64,000 nucleotides of DNA from Chloroflexota bacterium (GTDB lineage: Bacteria; Chloroflexota; Chloroflexia; Thermomicrobiales; JADLAZ01). Shown here piece by piece: positions 34,978 to 46,173 of the stretch. Where the stretch lies: the NCBI GenBank assembly GCA_020849725.1, contig JADLAZ010000109.1, forward strand, positions 1 to 64,000. The letters run 5' to 3'. A program made the translations under genes and the position numbers. Below the pieces are notes generated by a model. The model ran no database searches, was not told the origin of the DNA, and saw only the letters and a list, made by a program, of their open reading frames with translations. Positions within the stretch are counted from its first letter, which is position 1. Each line of letters opens with the position of its first letter.

Positions 34978-35685
34978 ATGTCGACCGTGACCCTGCGCTA
35001 TTTCGCCTTTTTCCGCGAGGCGCTCGGACGCCGCGAGGAGCAGCGCGTCGTGCCTGAAGGCATGACTGTCGGCCAGTTGCTGGCGGCGCTGGCCGACGCA
35101 ACACCGGCACTGGCTGGCCTGCGCTCGCTGAGTCGCTTCGTCGTCAACGAGGAGTACGTCGGCGGCGACACCATCCTACGCGATGGCGACGAAGTCGTGT
35201 TCATTCCGCCGGTCAGTGGCGGCATGACCGATGACGCACCCGACGCCTTTCGGATCGTCGCCGAGCCGCTGGCGGTCGAGCCGGTAGCAGCGCTGGTGGC
35301 CGACCGCGGCGCTGGTGCGATCGTGACCTTTGCCGGCGTCGTGCGCGACAACGCCCGCGGCAAAGGCGTCGTCGCGCTGGAATACGAGGCCTACGCGCCG
35401 CTGGCCGAGCGGATGCTGGCGCAGATCGCCGGCGAACTGCGGGCGCGCTGGCCGGTGCTGCGCGTCGCCATCTGGCATCGCACCGGTCGACTCGGCGTCG
35501 GCGAGACGAGTGTCGTCATCGCGCTGAGCGTGCCGCACCGGCAGGAAGGCTTCGCGGCCTGCGCCCACGCCATCGAGCGGCTCAAGGAGATCGTCCCGAT
35601 CTGGAAGAAGGAGCTATACGCCGACGGCGCGATCTGGATCGGCAGTGAAGCGGCCTACCAGGCGCTGCCGGACCGAACGGCCTAA
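34978..35685 (+). CDS. Fused molybdopterin synthase, MoaD-MoaE
   Basis: A 235-residue protein joining both subunits of molybdopterin synthase. Residues 1-82 are MoaD-like: VTLRYFAFFREALGRRE, then DTILRDGDEVVFIPPVSGG, ending in the Gly81-Gly82 that must be a free C-terminus for thiocarboxylate formation. MTDDAPDAFRIVAEPL begins MoaE directly after it (83-235), with VTFAGVVRDNARGKGV, LEYEAYAPLAE, IWHRTGRLGVGE, PHRQEGFAAC and the active-site Lys region IWKKE. A fused form (MoaX) in mycobacteria is cut after the Gly-Gly; the same would be needed here, or re-initiation at the ATG of Met83. No other Moa gene is near. Confidence 0.9.
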   Translation: MSTVTLRYFAFFREALGRREEQRVVPEGMTVGQLLAALADATPALAGLRSLSRFVVNEEYVGGDTILRDGDEVVFIPPVSGGMTDDAPDAFRIVAEPLAVEPVAALVADRGAGAIVTFAGVVRDNARGKGVVALEYEAYAPLAERMLAQIAGELRARWPVLRVAIWHRTGRLGVGETSVVIALSVPHRQEGFAACAHAIERLKEIVPIWKKELYADGAIWIGSEAAYQALPDRTA

Positions 35686-35788
35686 TGCGACGCCACCGGC
35701 TGCGACCGCGAGCGACCGGGTTCCGTCGACGGCACCAGCGACGACGTCGCGCCAGCTACCTGCCGGACGCCACGATAAGGAGCCCCGC

Positions 35789-36931
35789 ATGCCGCGCATC
35801 CTGCTGCTGCACGCTTCCTACGGCACCGGCCACGTCACGGCGGCGAACGCGCTAGCGGAGGCCTTCCGTCGCCGCCAGCCCGGCCAGGTCGAAGTCATTG
35901 ACGCGCTCGATCTCGTCAGTCCCGTGCTGCGTGAAACGTCGCGCCGGGCCTATCTGACACTGAGCAGCAAGGCGCGGCCGGTCTGGAAATTTCTGTATGA
36001 GGAGAGCGACCAGGACGACGCCGCGGAGGCCGCGGCCACCGCGCGCTGGCGTGGTCGGCTCGGAAAGCCGTTCGGCCAGCGGCTGGTGCGCTATGTGCGC
36101 GCGTTCGATCCCGACGTGATCGTTGCCACCCATTTCCTGGCGGCCGAGTTCTTGCGCGGCGAGCGCGATGTCGGCCGGCTGCACACGCCGTTGCACTGCG
36201 TCATCACCGACTTCATGGCCCACAGCAACTGGCTCAACTCAGCCGTCGATCGCTACTTCGTCGCCAGCACGCTGACGCGCGATGCGCTGGCGGACCGCGG
36301 CGTCCCCACCGAGCGCATCAGCGTCAGCGGCATCCCGGTCAAACTGGAGATCGCCGAACCCAAGACGATGCCGGAGGCGCGCGCCCGCCGGGCTCTGCCT
36401 CTTGACCAGCCGGTGATCACCCTGTTTGGCGGCGGCATCGAGCCGGCTCGCGTCCGGCGTGCCGTGCGTCAGTTGCTGGCCGAGGGTCCGGATGGAGTGC
36501 TGGTCGTCGTGGCCGGCCGCACCACCACGTTGACCCGGGCACTGGCGGACCTCGGCGATGGGCCACGCCTGCGCCTGCGCGCGTTGGGCCTGATCGACTA
36601 CGTCGACGATCTGGTCGCCGCCAGCGATCTCGTCATCACCAAGGCCGGTGGCTTGATCGTCAGTGAGGTGTTGGCGCGCGGCACGCCATCGATCGTGACC
36701 GACCCGATCCCTGGCCAGGAGGATTGGAACGCCGATTTCGTCGCGGGCGCGGGCGCGGGCATCCAATTGCGCCTGCCGGAGATGGTGCCGCCCACTGTCA
36801 TCGATCTCCTGGCCCAGCCGGCGCGACTGGCGGCGATGCGAGTTCAGGCACAGCGCGTGGGTCGGCCACGCGCCGCGCTGGACATCGTCGATGAGGTGCT
36901 GCACCGCTACGCGGCGCGGGCCGACGCCTGA
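35789..36931 (+). CDS. MGDG synthase-like / UgtP-like glycosyltransferase
   Basis: A 380-residue GT28-type enzyme that probably puts a sugar on diacylglycerol. The N-terminal domain starts ILLLHASYGTGHVTAANALAEAF, the MGDG synthase signature GxGHxxAA, with VIDALD and FDPDVIVATHFLAAEFL, and CVITDFMAHSNWLN. The C-terminal GT domain has ITLFGGGIEP, LGLIDYVDDLVAASDLVITKAGGLIVSEVLARGTP and PGQEDWNADFV. ATG 35789 is preceded by AAGGAG at good spacing; the frame is open to 35645. The product would be a membrane glycolipid. It is 103 bases after the moaD-moaE fusion. Confidence 0.85.
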   Translation: MPRILLLHASYGTGHVTAANALAEAFRRRQPGQVEVIDALDLVSPVLRETSRRAYLTLSSKARPVWKFLYEESDQDDAAEAAATARWRGRLGKPFGQRLVRYVRAFDPDVIVATHFLAAEFLRGERDVGRLHTPLHCVITDFMAHSNWLNSAVDRYFVASTLTRDALADRGVPTERISVSGIPVKLEIAEPKTMPEARARRALPLDQPVITLFGGGIEPARVRRAVRQLLAEGPDGVLVVVAGRTTTLTRALADLGDGPRLRLRALGLIDYVDDLVAASDLVITKAGGLIVSEVLARGTPSIVTDPIPGQEDWNADFVAGAGAGIQLRLPEMVPPTVIDLLAQPARLAAMRVQAQRVGRPRAALDIVDEVLHRYAARADA

Positions 36932-36946
36932 GGCGCGGCGGCACCC

Positions 36947-37450
36947 CTACTGCGCCGGTGCCGCCCCACCAGCGTCGAGTGCGGCCTGAAGCTGCGCTTC
37001 GGCCTCCTGAGACAGGTTGGTGTGCAGCACTTGGCCGCCGAACCTGGCGACCTCGGCCAGCACTTTGTCGGGCGTTGCTTCGGCCACCATCACGAAGAGA
37101 GCGGCCTTGGCGCCCTCCAATTGCTGACCTAACTCGCGCATGAACTTGTCGTCGACGCCGTAATCGCTCATCGCGCCGCCGGCAGCGCCGGCCGCCGCGC
37201 CGATCGCCATGCCCAGCAATGGCGCCAGGAAGATCAGGCCGATCAGGCCGCCCCACATCGCGCCGCCGAGCGCGCCGGCGCCAATCAGGCTGGCGCCCTG
37301 ATGGAGCTTCACCTTGCCGTTGGCGTCACGGGTGACGATGCAGGCATCGGCGATCCGAATCAACTGCCGGGACTGCAAGCTCTGCAGCGTCGTCAGCACC
37401 TCGGCCGCTGTTGCCTGACTCGGATACACCACTGCCACGAGTTGAGACAT
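36947..37450 (-). CDS. DUF1269 family membrane protein
   Basis: A 167-residue protein. The first part is SQLVAVVYPSQATAAEVLTTLQSL (a ferredoxin-like fold), then a Gly/Ala-rich double hydrophobic hairpin (about 55-95: GAGALGGAMWGGLIGLIFLAPLLGMAIGAAAGAAGG), and an end with ALFVMVAEATPDKVLAEVARFGGQVLHTNLS. This order is typical of DUF1269, a family of unknown function often found near stress genes. GGAGGG lies ahead of the ATG. It is convergent with the glycolipid synthase-like gene. Confidence 0.85.
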   Translation of the reverse strand: MSQLVAVVYPSQATAAEVLTTLQSLQSRQLIRIADACIVTRDANGKVKLHQGASLIGAGALGGAMWGGLIGLIFLAPLLGMAIGAAAGAAGGAMSDYGVDDKFMRELGQQLEGAKAALFVMVAEATPDKVLAEVARFGGQVLHTNLSQEAEAQLQAALDAGGAAPAQ

Positions 37451-37631
37451 CGTTCCGTCCCTCCTGACCAGAATCGCTCGCGCCGGACCGAGTGGCCGAC
37501 AGCGTTAAGCCTACCGCGACAGCGCGATTCGCGCATGGGCCGGGCCGATGCGGACGACACGCGCCGCGAGCCAGTAGAATGCCCTCAGCGGCAACGCTCG
37601 GCAGGACGTCGACACGTGCGGAAGGGCGACC

Positions 37632-40481
<2,850 letters not shown>

Positions 40482-40531
40482 CCGGGCAGCGGCAACCGGC
40501 CGCGACGGTTGCCACGCTGGAAACACGACCG

Positions 40532-41134
40532 ATGGTCAGCCACTCGCATGGGACCGCTACATCACCGACGCGACCCGCCTGGTGGATCGCTGGCTGGCTG
40601 GTCGCCTTCGTGGCGGTAATTGCCTTCGGTGCGGTCGCGGCGGCGGTGCCCCAGCCCCGTTCGGACCGCCTCGATCAGGTCGCGCCGGCATTCGAGGTCC
40701 AGCGCTTCACCGGCACGATTCAGGTGGTGCCCGGCCGCACGGTCGCCCTCGAGCCACTGCAGGGGCGGCCGGTGGTGCTCAACTTCTGGGCGTCGTGGTG
40801 CGATGATTGCCGCCAGGAGGGCGTGCTGCTGGAGCGCCTCTGGCGCGAGTATCGCGAGCGCGGCGTCGTCTTCGTCGGCCTGGCGGTGCATGACACCGAG
40901 CACAACGGGCAAGCATTCGTCCGCCGCACGCCGATCACGTTCCCATCCGGCCTCGACGCCTTTGGCGCGATCAGCGGCCAGTACCAGATCGCCGGTCTGC
41001 CGGAGACGCTGTTTATCACGCCCGACAGCCGCGTCATCCGCCGGCACACCGGGCCGCTGACCGAGGCGGCCGCGCGCGCTTACCTGGACGAGTTGGTGCA
41101 GGTGTCGGGGCTGCCGGCACGCCCGGCGGGCTAG
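40532..41134 (+). CDS. Membrane-anchored thioredoxin-like (TlpA/ResA-type) protein
   Basis: A 200-residue protein with one N-terminal membrane helix (about 17-38) and a thioredoxin fold outside. The redox pair is Cys90-Cys93 in FWASWCDDCRQE. The cis-Pro loop is IAGLPETLFI. Residues 50-80 (APAFEVQRFTG...RPVVLNFW) follow the AhpC/TSA pattern of TlpA. It would reduce disulfides on exported proteins, such as in cytochrome c maturation, but no such genes are near. ATG 40532 is used since the helix follows directly. A strong hairpin lies 32 bases after its stop. Confidence 0.88.
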   Translation: MVSHSHGTATSPTRPAWWIAGWLVAFVAVIAFGAVAAAVPQPRSDRLDQVAPAFEVQRFTGTIQVVPGRTVALEPLQGRPVVLNFWASWCDDCRQEGVLLERLWREYRERGVVFVGLAVHDTEHNGQAFVRRTPITFPSGLDAFGAISGQYQIAGLPETLFITPDSRVIRRHTGPLTEAAARAYLDELVQVSGLPARPAG

Positions 41135-41166
41135 CCACCGCCAACACGGCACCGCCGGTCACCGGC

Positions 41167-41203
41167 CGCCGAAGGGGTAGCCGTGGTGGTTACCCCTTCG
41201 GCG
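41167..41203. terminator. Bidirectional terminator-like hairpin
   Basis: CGCCGAAGGGGTA (41167-41179) and its exact reverse complement (41191-41203) form a 13-bp stem with an 11-base loop. It lies between two convergent genes. No T run follows on either side, so it may need Rho or act as an mRNA-end block. Confidence 0.5.
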
Positions 41204-41270
41204 CCCGAGCGACCACGGCGGCCACCAGGGCTGCCCCCAAGCAATCCACAGGTCCCTCGATATGTGTGGG

Positions 41271-42629
41271 CTACTGGCGCGGCAGGCGGCCCACGGCGCA
41301 CTCAAGCGCCAGCAACACGGCGTCGACCTCGGCCTCATTCATCGGCGTCGAGAGGCAGCCCAGGCCGCGGCTGGACACGATAACGCCTTCGTCGAGTAGA
41401 TTGAGGTGCAGTTGGTGTATCTGCTCCGTCGCGGCCGGGTCGCGGGGCATGGAGCGGTAGTTGACGATCGGCCGGTCGGTCAGCACGATCTCGAACAGCG
41501 AGCCGTCGCCGGTTACGTGCGCCGGGATGCCAGCGGCACGGAAGATGGCGTCGCCGCCGGCGCGGAGCCGCGTGCCGAGTGCCTCCAGGCGAGCGAACGC
41601 GGCCGGCGTCAACTGCTCCATCGCCGCCTGACCGGCGACCATCGTTAGCGGGTTGCCACTGTAGGTGCCGCCAGAGATCACTTTCGCCGGACCGTTGGTC
41701 GGGTCCAGCAGGCTCATGACATCGCGGCGCCCGCCAACGGCACCGACGGGCAAGCCGCCGCCAATGATCTTGCCGAAGGCGGTCAGGTCGGGCTTGCCAC
41801 CGTAGCGCCCCTGGGCGCCGGCGAGGCCGACGCGAAAGCTGATGACCTCATCGAAGATCAGCAGGATGCCGTAGGTGCGCGTGATCTCACGCAGGAAGTC
41901 GTAGAAGCCGGGCTGCGGCACAGGCATGCCAGCGCGATTTGACAGCGGCTCAACCAGCAGCGCCGCCAGCGAGCCACCATGGTGCTCCAGCAGCCGCTCG
42001 ACGCCGTCCTGGTCGTTGAACGGCAGCACCAAAACGTCATCCTCCAGGCCGGCCGCCAGCCCGCCGGAGCTCGGCACGCTTGCCGGCGTGTCCGGCTCGC
42101 CCCAGGTGGCCGGTGTGGAGGAGAAGCTGACCTGCACGTAATCGTAGTATCCGTGGTAGAAGCCCTCGAACTTGGCGATGCGGCTGCGGCCGGTGAAGGC
42201 CCGCGCCAGCTTGACGGCCATCATGACCGCCTCGGTGCCGGAGCTGCGGAAATGCACCTGCTCGACTGACGGCACGCGCTCGACCAACAGCCGCGCCAGA
42301 GCCAACTCCTGCTCGGCTGGCTCGGAGAAGGCGCTGCCGCGCTGGAGTTGCTCGATGATGGCGGCCGTCGTCACCGGGTCGGCGTGGCCGTGGATGAGCG
42401 CAGTCATGTTATTGAGGCAGTCGATGCGCTCGACATCCTCGATGTCGGTCAGCCGCGAGCCACGCCCCGCGCGCGCCACGATCGGGTAGGGGCTGAAGTG
42501 GTAGTGGAGGCGCGACGTGCCACCGGGAAGATAGCGCCTGGCCTCGGCCAGATGCCGTGCTGTCGCCGAGTCTGGCGCGAGAAAGGCGTTGCGGCCGGCG
42601 GAACCGGTGCGCCGCGCTTCGATCAGCAT
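41271..42629 (-). CDS. Glutamate-1-semialdehyde aminomutase-like class III aminotransferase
   Basis: A 452-residue PLP enzyme. It shows YLPGGTSRLHYHFSPYPIVARAG, NNMTALIHGHADP, VHFRSSGTEAVMMAVKLARAFTGR, KFEGFYHGYYDYV, ILLIFDEVISFRVGLAG and the PLP Lys in TAFGKIIGGGLPVGAVGG, then SGGTYSGNPLTM. This is the HemL pattern, but no other heme gene is near and many HemL-like proteins work on other amino acids, so I do not assign hemL. ATG 42629 is chosen since GGAGG is six bases upstream; the frame is open to 42917. Confidence 0.85.
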   Translation of the reverse strand: MLIEARRTGSAGRNAFLAPDSATARHLAEARRYLPGGTSRLHYHFSPYPIVARAGRGSRLTDIEDVERIDCLNNMTALIHGHADPVTTAAIIEQLQRGSAFSEPAEQELALARLLVERVPSVEQVHFRSSGTEAVMMAVKLARAFTGRSRIAKFEGFYHGYYDYVQVSFSSTPATWGEPDTPASVPSSGGLAAGLEDDVLVLPFNDQDGVERLLEHHGGSLAALLVEPLSNRAGMPVPQPGFYDFLREITRTYGILLIFDEVISFRVGLAGAQGRYGGKPDLTAFGKIIGGGLPVGAVGGRRDVMSLLDPTNGPAKVISGGTYSGNPLTMVAGQAAMEQLTPAAFARLEALGTRLRAGGDAIFRAAGIPAHVTGDGSLFEIVLTDRPIVNYRSMPRDPAATEQIHQLHLNLLDEGVIVSSRGLGCLSTPMNEAEVDAVLLALECAVGRLPRQ

Positions 42630-42808
42630 GGCGACCTCCAGGGAGCAAGCTCGACAGGTCAGGTACGCGAGCCTAGCTGGCGACCAGGACGGTGTCAATG
42701 CCTTGCGCCGAGCCGGGGCCAGTTGCCTGCCGTCGCTGGCCATGCACCAGTTCGCAGAACTGCGGCGCACCCCGCGCCCGTCGGCACACATGGGCCGGGC
42801 ATGCCGAA

Positions 42809-42837
42809 CCAGCGAGGGGAGAAACACCCCTCGCTGG
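42809..42837 (-). terminator. Terminator-like hairpin after the Flp pilin gene
   Basis: CCAGCGAGGGG (42809-42819) pairs perfectly with CCCCTCGCTGG (42827-42837) around the loop AGAAACA. It starts 27 bases past the pilin stop codon on the minus strand. A short TT follows, not a full T run. Confidence 0.5.
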
Positions 42838-42864
42838 AACCGGGCGCGCCGGCCAGATCGCTGC

Positions 42865-43056
42865 CTAGCCGCCGAGCGAGGCCGTGATGCGGCTGAACAC
42901 CGTGTTGAGCTGGCCACTCAGTGTCGTCATCGCCAGAATGACGGCGATTGCGATCAGCACGATGATCAGCGCATACTCAACGAGGCTCTGGCCAGACCGC
43001 GCCCTGGCCTGGTCCGGCAGGTACAGGTCGACCAGGGCTGCAATGAACTGTGCCAA
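42865..43056 (-). CDS. Flp/Fap-type pilin
   Basis: A 63-residue pilin precursor. A 22-residue leader ends ARARSG, then QSLVEYALIIVLIAIAVI: the cleavage Gly22, Glu27 at position +5 and Tyr28 beside it are the Flp signature, within a single hydrophobic helix. The mature protein would have about 41 residues. It starts with TTG at 43056, with GGAGGAG four bases ahead. No tad assembly genes are nearby; the only candidate processing enzyme is the A24-like protein at 12147-12899. Confidence 0.88.
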   Translation of the reverse strand: MAQFIAALVDLYLPDQARARSGQSLVEYALIIVLIAIAVILAMTTLSGQLNTVFSRITASLGG

Positions 43057-43471
43057 GGCACTCCTCCTTCACCGCTCGCGGACGGCCACGCTGCCCGCAC
43101 CTTCTCGGCGATGGCAACGCCGAGATGAATCCATTTCCTGCTCCGTTGTACGCGAGGCCGGCTCCGTTTGTTTTCGGCGCCGACTGACAACATACGCCGG
43201 GGCCAGTCGGCTGACAAGGGGGGCATGGGCACTGGATGACGATTCGCTCATGTTTCGGTGGCGACCAGCCGCCAGAGGCTTTGCTGGCGGAACCGCCCGG
43301 CCCAGACTCATCCTCCCGGCCGACCGCCAGCCAGCCCGGTGGGCGTGACGCGACCGCCGCGGCGCAACGTCCGCCGGGCGCAGGTCTGACATACTCCTCT
43401 GGGTCGGTCGGTCCGGACAGACCATCCAGACCATCCACACCGCGCCCAGCGCACCCACTCACGGAGGTGCC
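43057..43471. other. Divergent intergenic region between flp pilin and a membrane protein gene
   Basis: This 415-base gap holds no convincing gene. It has a 7-bp hairpin, CTCGGCG/CGCCGAG, at 43104-43124 in the pilin leader and an 8-bp inverted repeat GCCGACTG/CAGTCGGC at 43179-43211. Both could serve regulation of the divergent genes. No clear promoter is seen. Confidence 0.4.
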
Positions 43472-45028
43472 GTGACCACTATCTCGCGCGACGCGACGAC
43501 GCCTGCTGCCGTCGCCCGCCGCCTCGCCCTGGGACTAACGCTGCTGCTGGGCGTGGCGCTGCTGGCATCGGTTGCGCCTGGCCTGCCCGCGCTCGCCGAG
43601 CGTATAGGTATGCCCTTTCAGATCGACCCGAGCGAGGGGGTGATCGCCGGTGAGTCACGGCTGCTGCTCGACGGTGTCAACGTCTGGGCGCCGGTGCAGC
43701 CCGATCTGTTCACAGCGGCGCCGTACCCGCCGCTGTTCTACCTGCTGCTCCTGCCGGCGCTGGCGGCCGGCCTGCCGCCGTTCGCGGCCGCGCGGGCGCT
43801 GACAGTCGCCGCGACACTCGGACTGGCCGTGGGCGCTGGCGTGCTGGTGGCGCGGCGGACAGGCCAGCCGGCGGCCGGGGTAGTCACTGCCGGCCTGTGG
43901 CTGGCGCCGAATCTCGTCGCCGTGTGGGCGGTCCGGGCGCGGCCCGACCTCCTGGCGCTCCTCATGAATCTGGCCGGACTGGCACTCATCTGGTGGGCCG
44001 ACGAGCGGACACCAGCGGCCGGCAGCACCACTGGAGCGCCGCCCACCTGGCCGCGACAGTTGTCTGATCTGGCTCGGCCGGTAGTCGAACCGGCGCTGGT
44101 CGTGGCCGCGGCGCTATTCGCGCTCGGCTTCTTCTTCAAGCACACGGCGCTGGCCGCGCCGGCCGCCGCCGGCTTGTTCTTGCTCATGCGCCGCCCGCGG
44201 GCCGCTGCTGGCTTCGGGTTGGCCTATGCGACGGCGGTGCTCGGGCCGTACCTGATGCTAGACTGGCTCAGCGACGGCGGCGTCACACAGCACCTGATCA
44301 CGTTCCACCGCTCCTGGCTCTGGCGCAACTACCTTGAATTGGCGCTGCCCTTTCTCCGACACTACTGGCTGCTGCTGCTCCTACCGCTGACGGCGGCGGT
44401 CCTGGACCTGTGGATGCGGCGCCGACCGGGGTTGCCGACGCTGTACCTCGCGACGGCGGCGCTCGTGAGCCTGGGCGGCGGCACGCACGGCGGCAACCAC
44501 AACCACCTGCTGGAGGTGTTGCTGGCGCTGGCGCTGGCTGCTGGTGTGGGGCTGGGCCGGGCGCTCGACGGGCGGCTGGCCGTGCCTGCACTCAGCCTGG
44601 CTGGCCTCGCGACGCTGGCGCTGTTGCTCGAGCCGGCCGGTGGTCAGGCCTGGCTCACTGGCGACCTGCGCCCGCCAAGCGCCGCCGAGCAGCGGGGCTG
44701 GCAGCAGGTCACGACGGTCGTGGAGGGCGATGCCGGGCCGGTCTACAGCGACAACGTCGGGGCCTTGGCTGTCACCGGACACGCCATATGGGTGACGGAC
44801 CCGTTCACGATGGCTGCCTCGGTCGAGGCCGGCCTCTGGTCAGACGCGGCGCTCGTTGGGGCGGTGCGACGGCGAGAGTTCAGCCTCATCGCGCTTCGCT
44901 ACGACGTCAATCGGCTGCGCGGCGTGCCGACCGACATCACGCCGGATTTGCTGGCGGCGGTCCGCGAGCATTACGATGTTGCCGAGCGCAATGTCCTCTT
45001 TCTCTACCGCCCGAAGGCCGGTGGGTAG
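43472..45028 (+). CDS. Polytopic glycosyltransferase-39-like membrane protein
   Basis: A 518-residue protein with about ten to eleven membrane helices. The first outer loop has IDPSEGVIAGESRLLLDG and YPPLFYLLLLP, the pattern of dolichyl-phosphate-mannose mannosyltransferase-like (GT39/GT83) enzymes, where acidic residues in the first loop are catalytic. A GTHGGNHNHLLE stretch lies before the last helices, and the C-terminal 130 residues are soluble. It likely adds a lipid-linked sugar to a surface molecule. GTG 43472 has GGAGG ahead. It is convergent with the next gene, 11 bases apart. Confidence 0.65.
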   Translation: MTTISRDATTPAAVARRLALGLTLLLGVALLASVAPGLPALAERIGMPFQIDPSEGVIAGESRLLLDGVNVWAPVQPDLFTAAPYPPLFYLLLLPALAAGLPPFAAARALTVAATLGLAVGAGVLVARRTGQPAAGVVTAGLWLAPNLVAVWAVRARPDLLALLMNLAGLALIWWADERTPAAGSTTGAPPTWPRQLSDLARPVVEPALVVAAALFALGFFFKHTALAAPAAAGLFLLMRRPRAAAGFGLAYATAVLGPYLMLDWLSDGGVTQHLITFHRSWLWRNYLELALPFLRHYWLLLLLPLTAAVLDLWMRRRPGLPTLYLATAALVSLGGGTHGGNHNHLLEVLLALALAAGVGLGRALDGRLAVPALSLAGLATLALLLEPAGGQAWLTGDLRPPSAAEQRGWQQVTTVVEGDAGPVYSDNVGALAVTGHAIWVTDPFTMAASVEAGLWSDAALVGAVRRREFSLIALRYDVNRLRGVPTDITPDLLAAVREHYDVAERNVLFLYRPKAGG

Positions 45029-45039
45029 CGGATGCGGCG

Positions 45040-45978
45040 TCAGGCTGCCGGCAGTGCCGGGGTCAGTCGGCCGGTCAACGAGAGGTAGGCCAGCGTCCAG
45101 TAGCTCCAAAAGAAGGTATTGAGGATGGCGCTGACGACCCACATCACGGCGATGATGACGATCACCGCCAGCACGATGTAGGCGATCAGGCCGGCGCCCA
45201 GACCGGCGGCGGCGAACCAGCCGAAGCCGATCAGCCCCAGCGGGATGCCGATGACTGCCAGCACGATCAGGACGACGATCGATGCGGCGATGGCCAGCCC
45301 GACCTGGAGGAGCCAGGTCAGCGTGCTGGCCCCCAGGTTGGCGTAGAGCAAGCGCCAGCCCAGCGTCAGCGCGGTCCACGCGCCGACATCCTCGACCGCG
45401 ATCGCTCGCAAGGCGTAGTTAACCATGATGCTGAAGGCGATGATCAGGAGGAGGATGGGCAGAATCAGTGATAACCCGAGCACAAGCGCCGTGACCCGGC
45501 CGGCGTCCGACGCGAGCGCGAGCGCCAGCAGCGGCAAGCCCACCGCGGCCAGCCCGATCAGCGCCAGCCCGATCTGCACCAACCACAGGCCAACATAGCG
45601 CCAGACGAAGCGCCGGCCAGCCTGCCAGGCCGCACCCAACGTCGCCGGCTCGTCACGCGCCAGCGCCGCTGTCGCCCAAACCATGCCGCCCTGGGCAAAG
45701 AACGACACGATGAGCAGCGCCAGCCCGACTACGAGCAGGAGCGCGACGGCCGCCACCGCTGCCACGATCAGTGCCTGCCCGTTCTGGGCGACCCATGCCG
45801 TGAACTGATCAGCTTGCCCGGCGGCACTCGACACCGCCTGCGGGTCTGGCGTACCGCCAGATCCGCCACCACTCCCTCCGCCGCCAGCGCCAGCCGGGAC
45901 GAACAGGCCTAGCACCCACAGCCAGCGCGCGCCCCAGGTCATCCGCCAGGAGCGCCGGATGAGCAGGTCGTAGTTCAT
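45040..45978 (-). CDS. Integral membrane protein of unknown function
   Basis: A 312-residue protein with about six membrane helices. It opens NYDLLIRRSWRMTWGARWLWVLGLFVPAG, then a Gly/Ser-rich loop (about 32-46). It resembles the DUF7544/GlpM-type membrane proteins common in Actinobacteria and Chloroflexota (SFFAQGGMVWATAALARDEPATLGAAWQAGRR), whose role is unknown. ATG 45978 is chosen since GAGGAGGG is five bases upstream; the frame is open to 46095. A promoter-like TGGTAGAGT lies 77 bases upstream. Confidence 0.7.
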   Translation of the reverse strand: MNYDLLIRRSWRMTWGARWLWVLGLFVPAGAGGGGSGGGSGGTPDPQAVSSAAGQADQFTAWVAQNGQALIVAAVAAVALLLVVGLALLIVSFFAQGGMVWATAALARDEPATLGAAWQAGRRFVWRYVGLWLVQIGLALIGLAAVGLPLLALALASDAGRVTALVLGLSLILPILLLIIAFSIMVNYALRAIAVEDVGAWTALTLGWRLLYANLGASTLTWLLQVGLAIAASIVVLIVLAVIGIPLGLIGFGWFAAAGLGAGLIAYIVLAVIVIIAVMWVVSAILNTFFWSYWTLAYLSLTGRLTPALPAA

Positions 45979-46054
45979 GCGCGCCCTCCTCATGCGAGAG
46001 TCGTTCGCCAGCGGCGTCGGGTTATCTGGATGGGCGTGAACCAGCTCTGCTACT

Positions 46055-46063
46055 ACTCTACCA
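46055..46063 (-). promoter_or_regulatory. Extended -10 (TGGTAGAGT) for the membrane protein gene
   Basis: TGG plus TAGAGT on the minus strand, 77 bases before ATG 45978. No strong -35. Confidence 0.35.
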
Positions 46064-46173
46064 TCGAAACCATCGATTGACGGGTTGCGGTGCACCGCGA
46101 CCGGTGCGCGCTATGATGGTCTCAGGATGGCGCCGGGCCGGCGCGAGGCCGGTCCGTCCAGGCGAGGACACTG

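Noticed and set aside
41271..42629. Assignment of this aminotransferase as heme-pathway hemL
   Set aside because: The pattern fits, but no other heme gene is near and many relatives act on other substrates.
43057..43471. Possible riboswitch in the pilin upstream region
   Set aside because: Only short inverted repeats are seen; no known riboswitch core is recognised.
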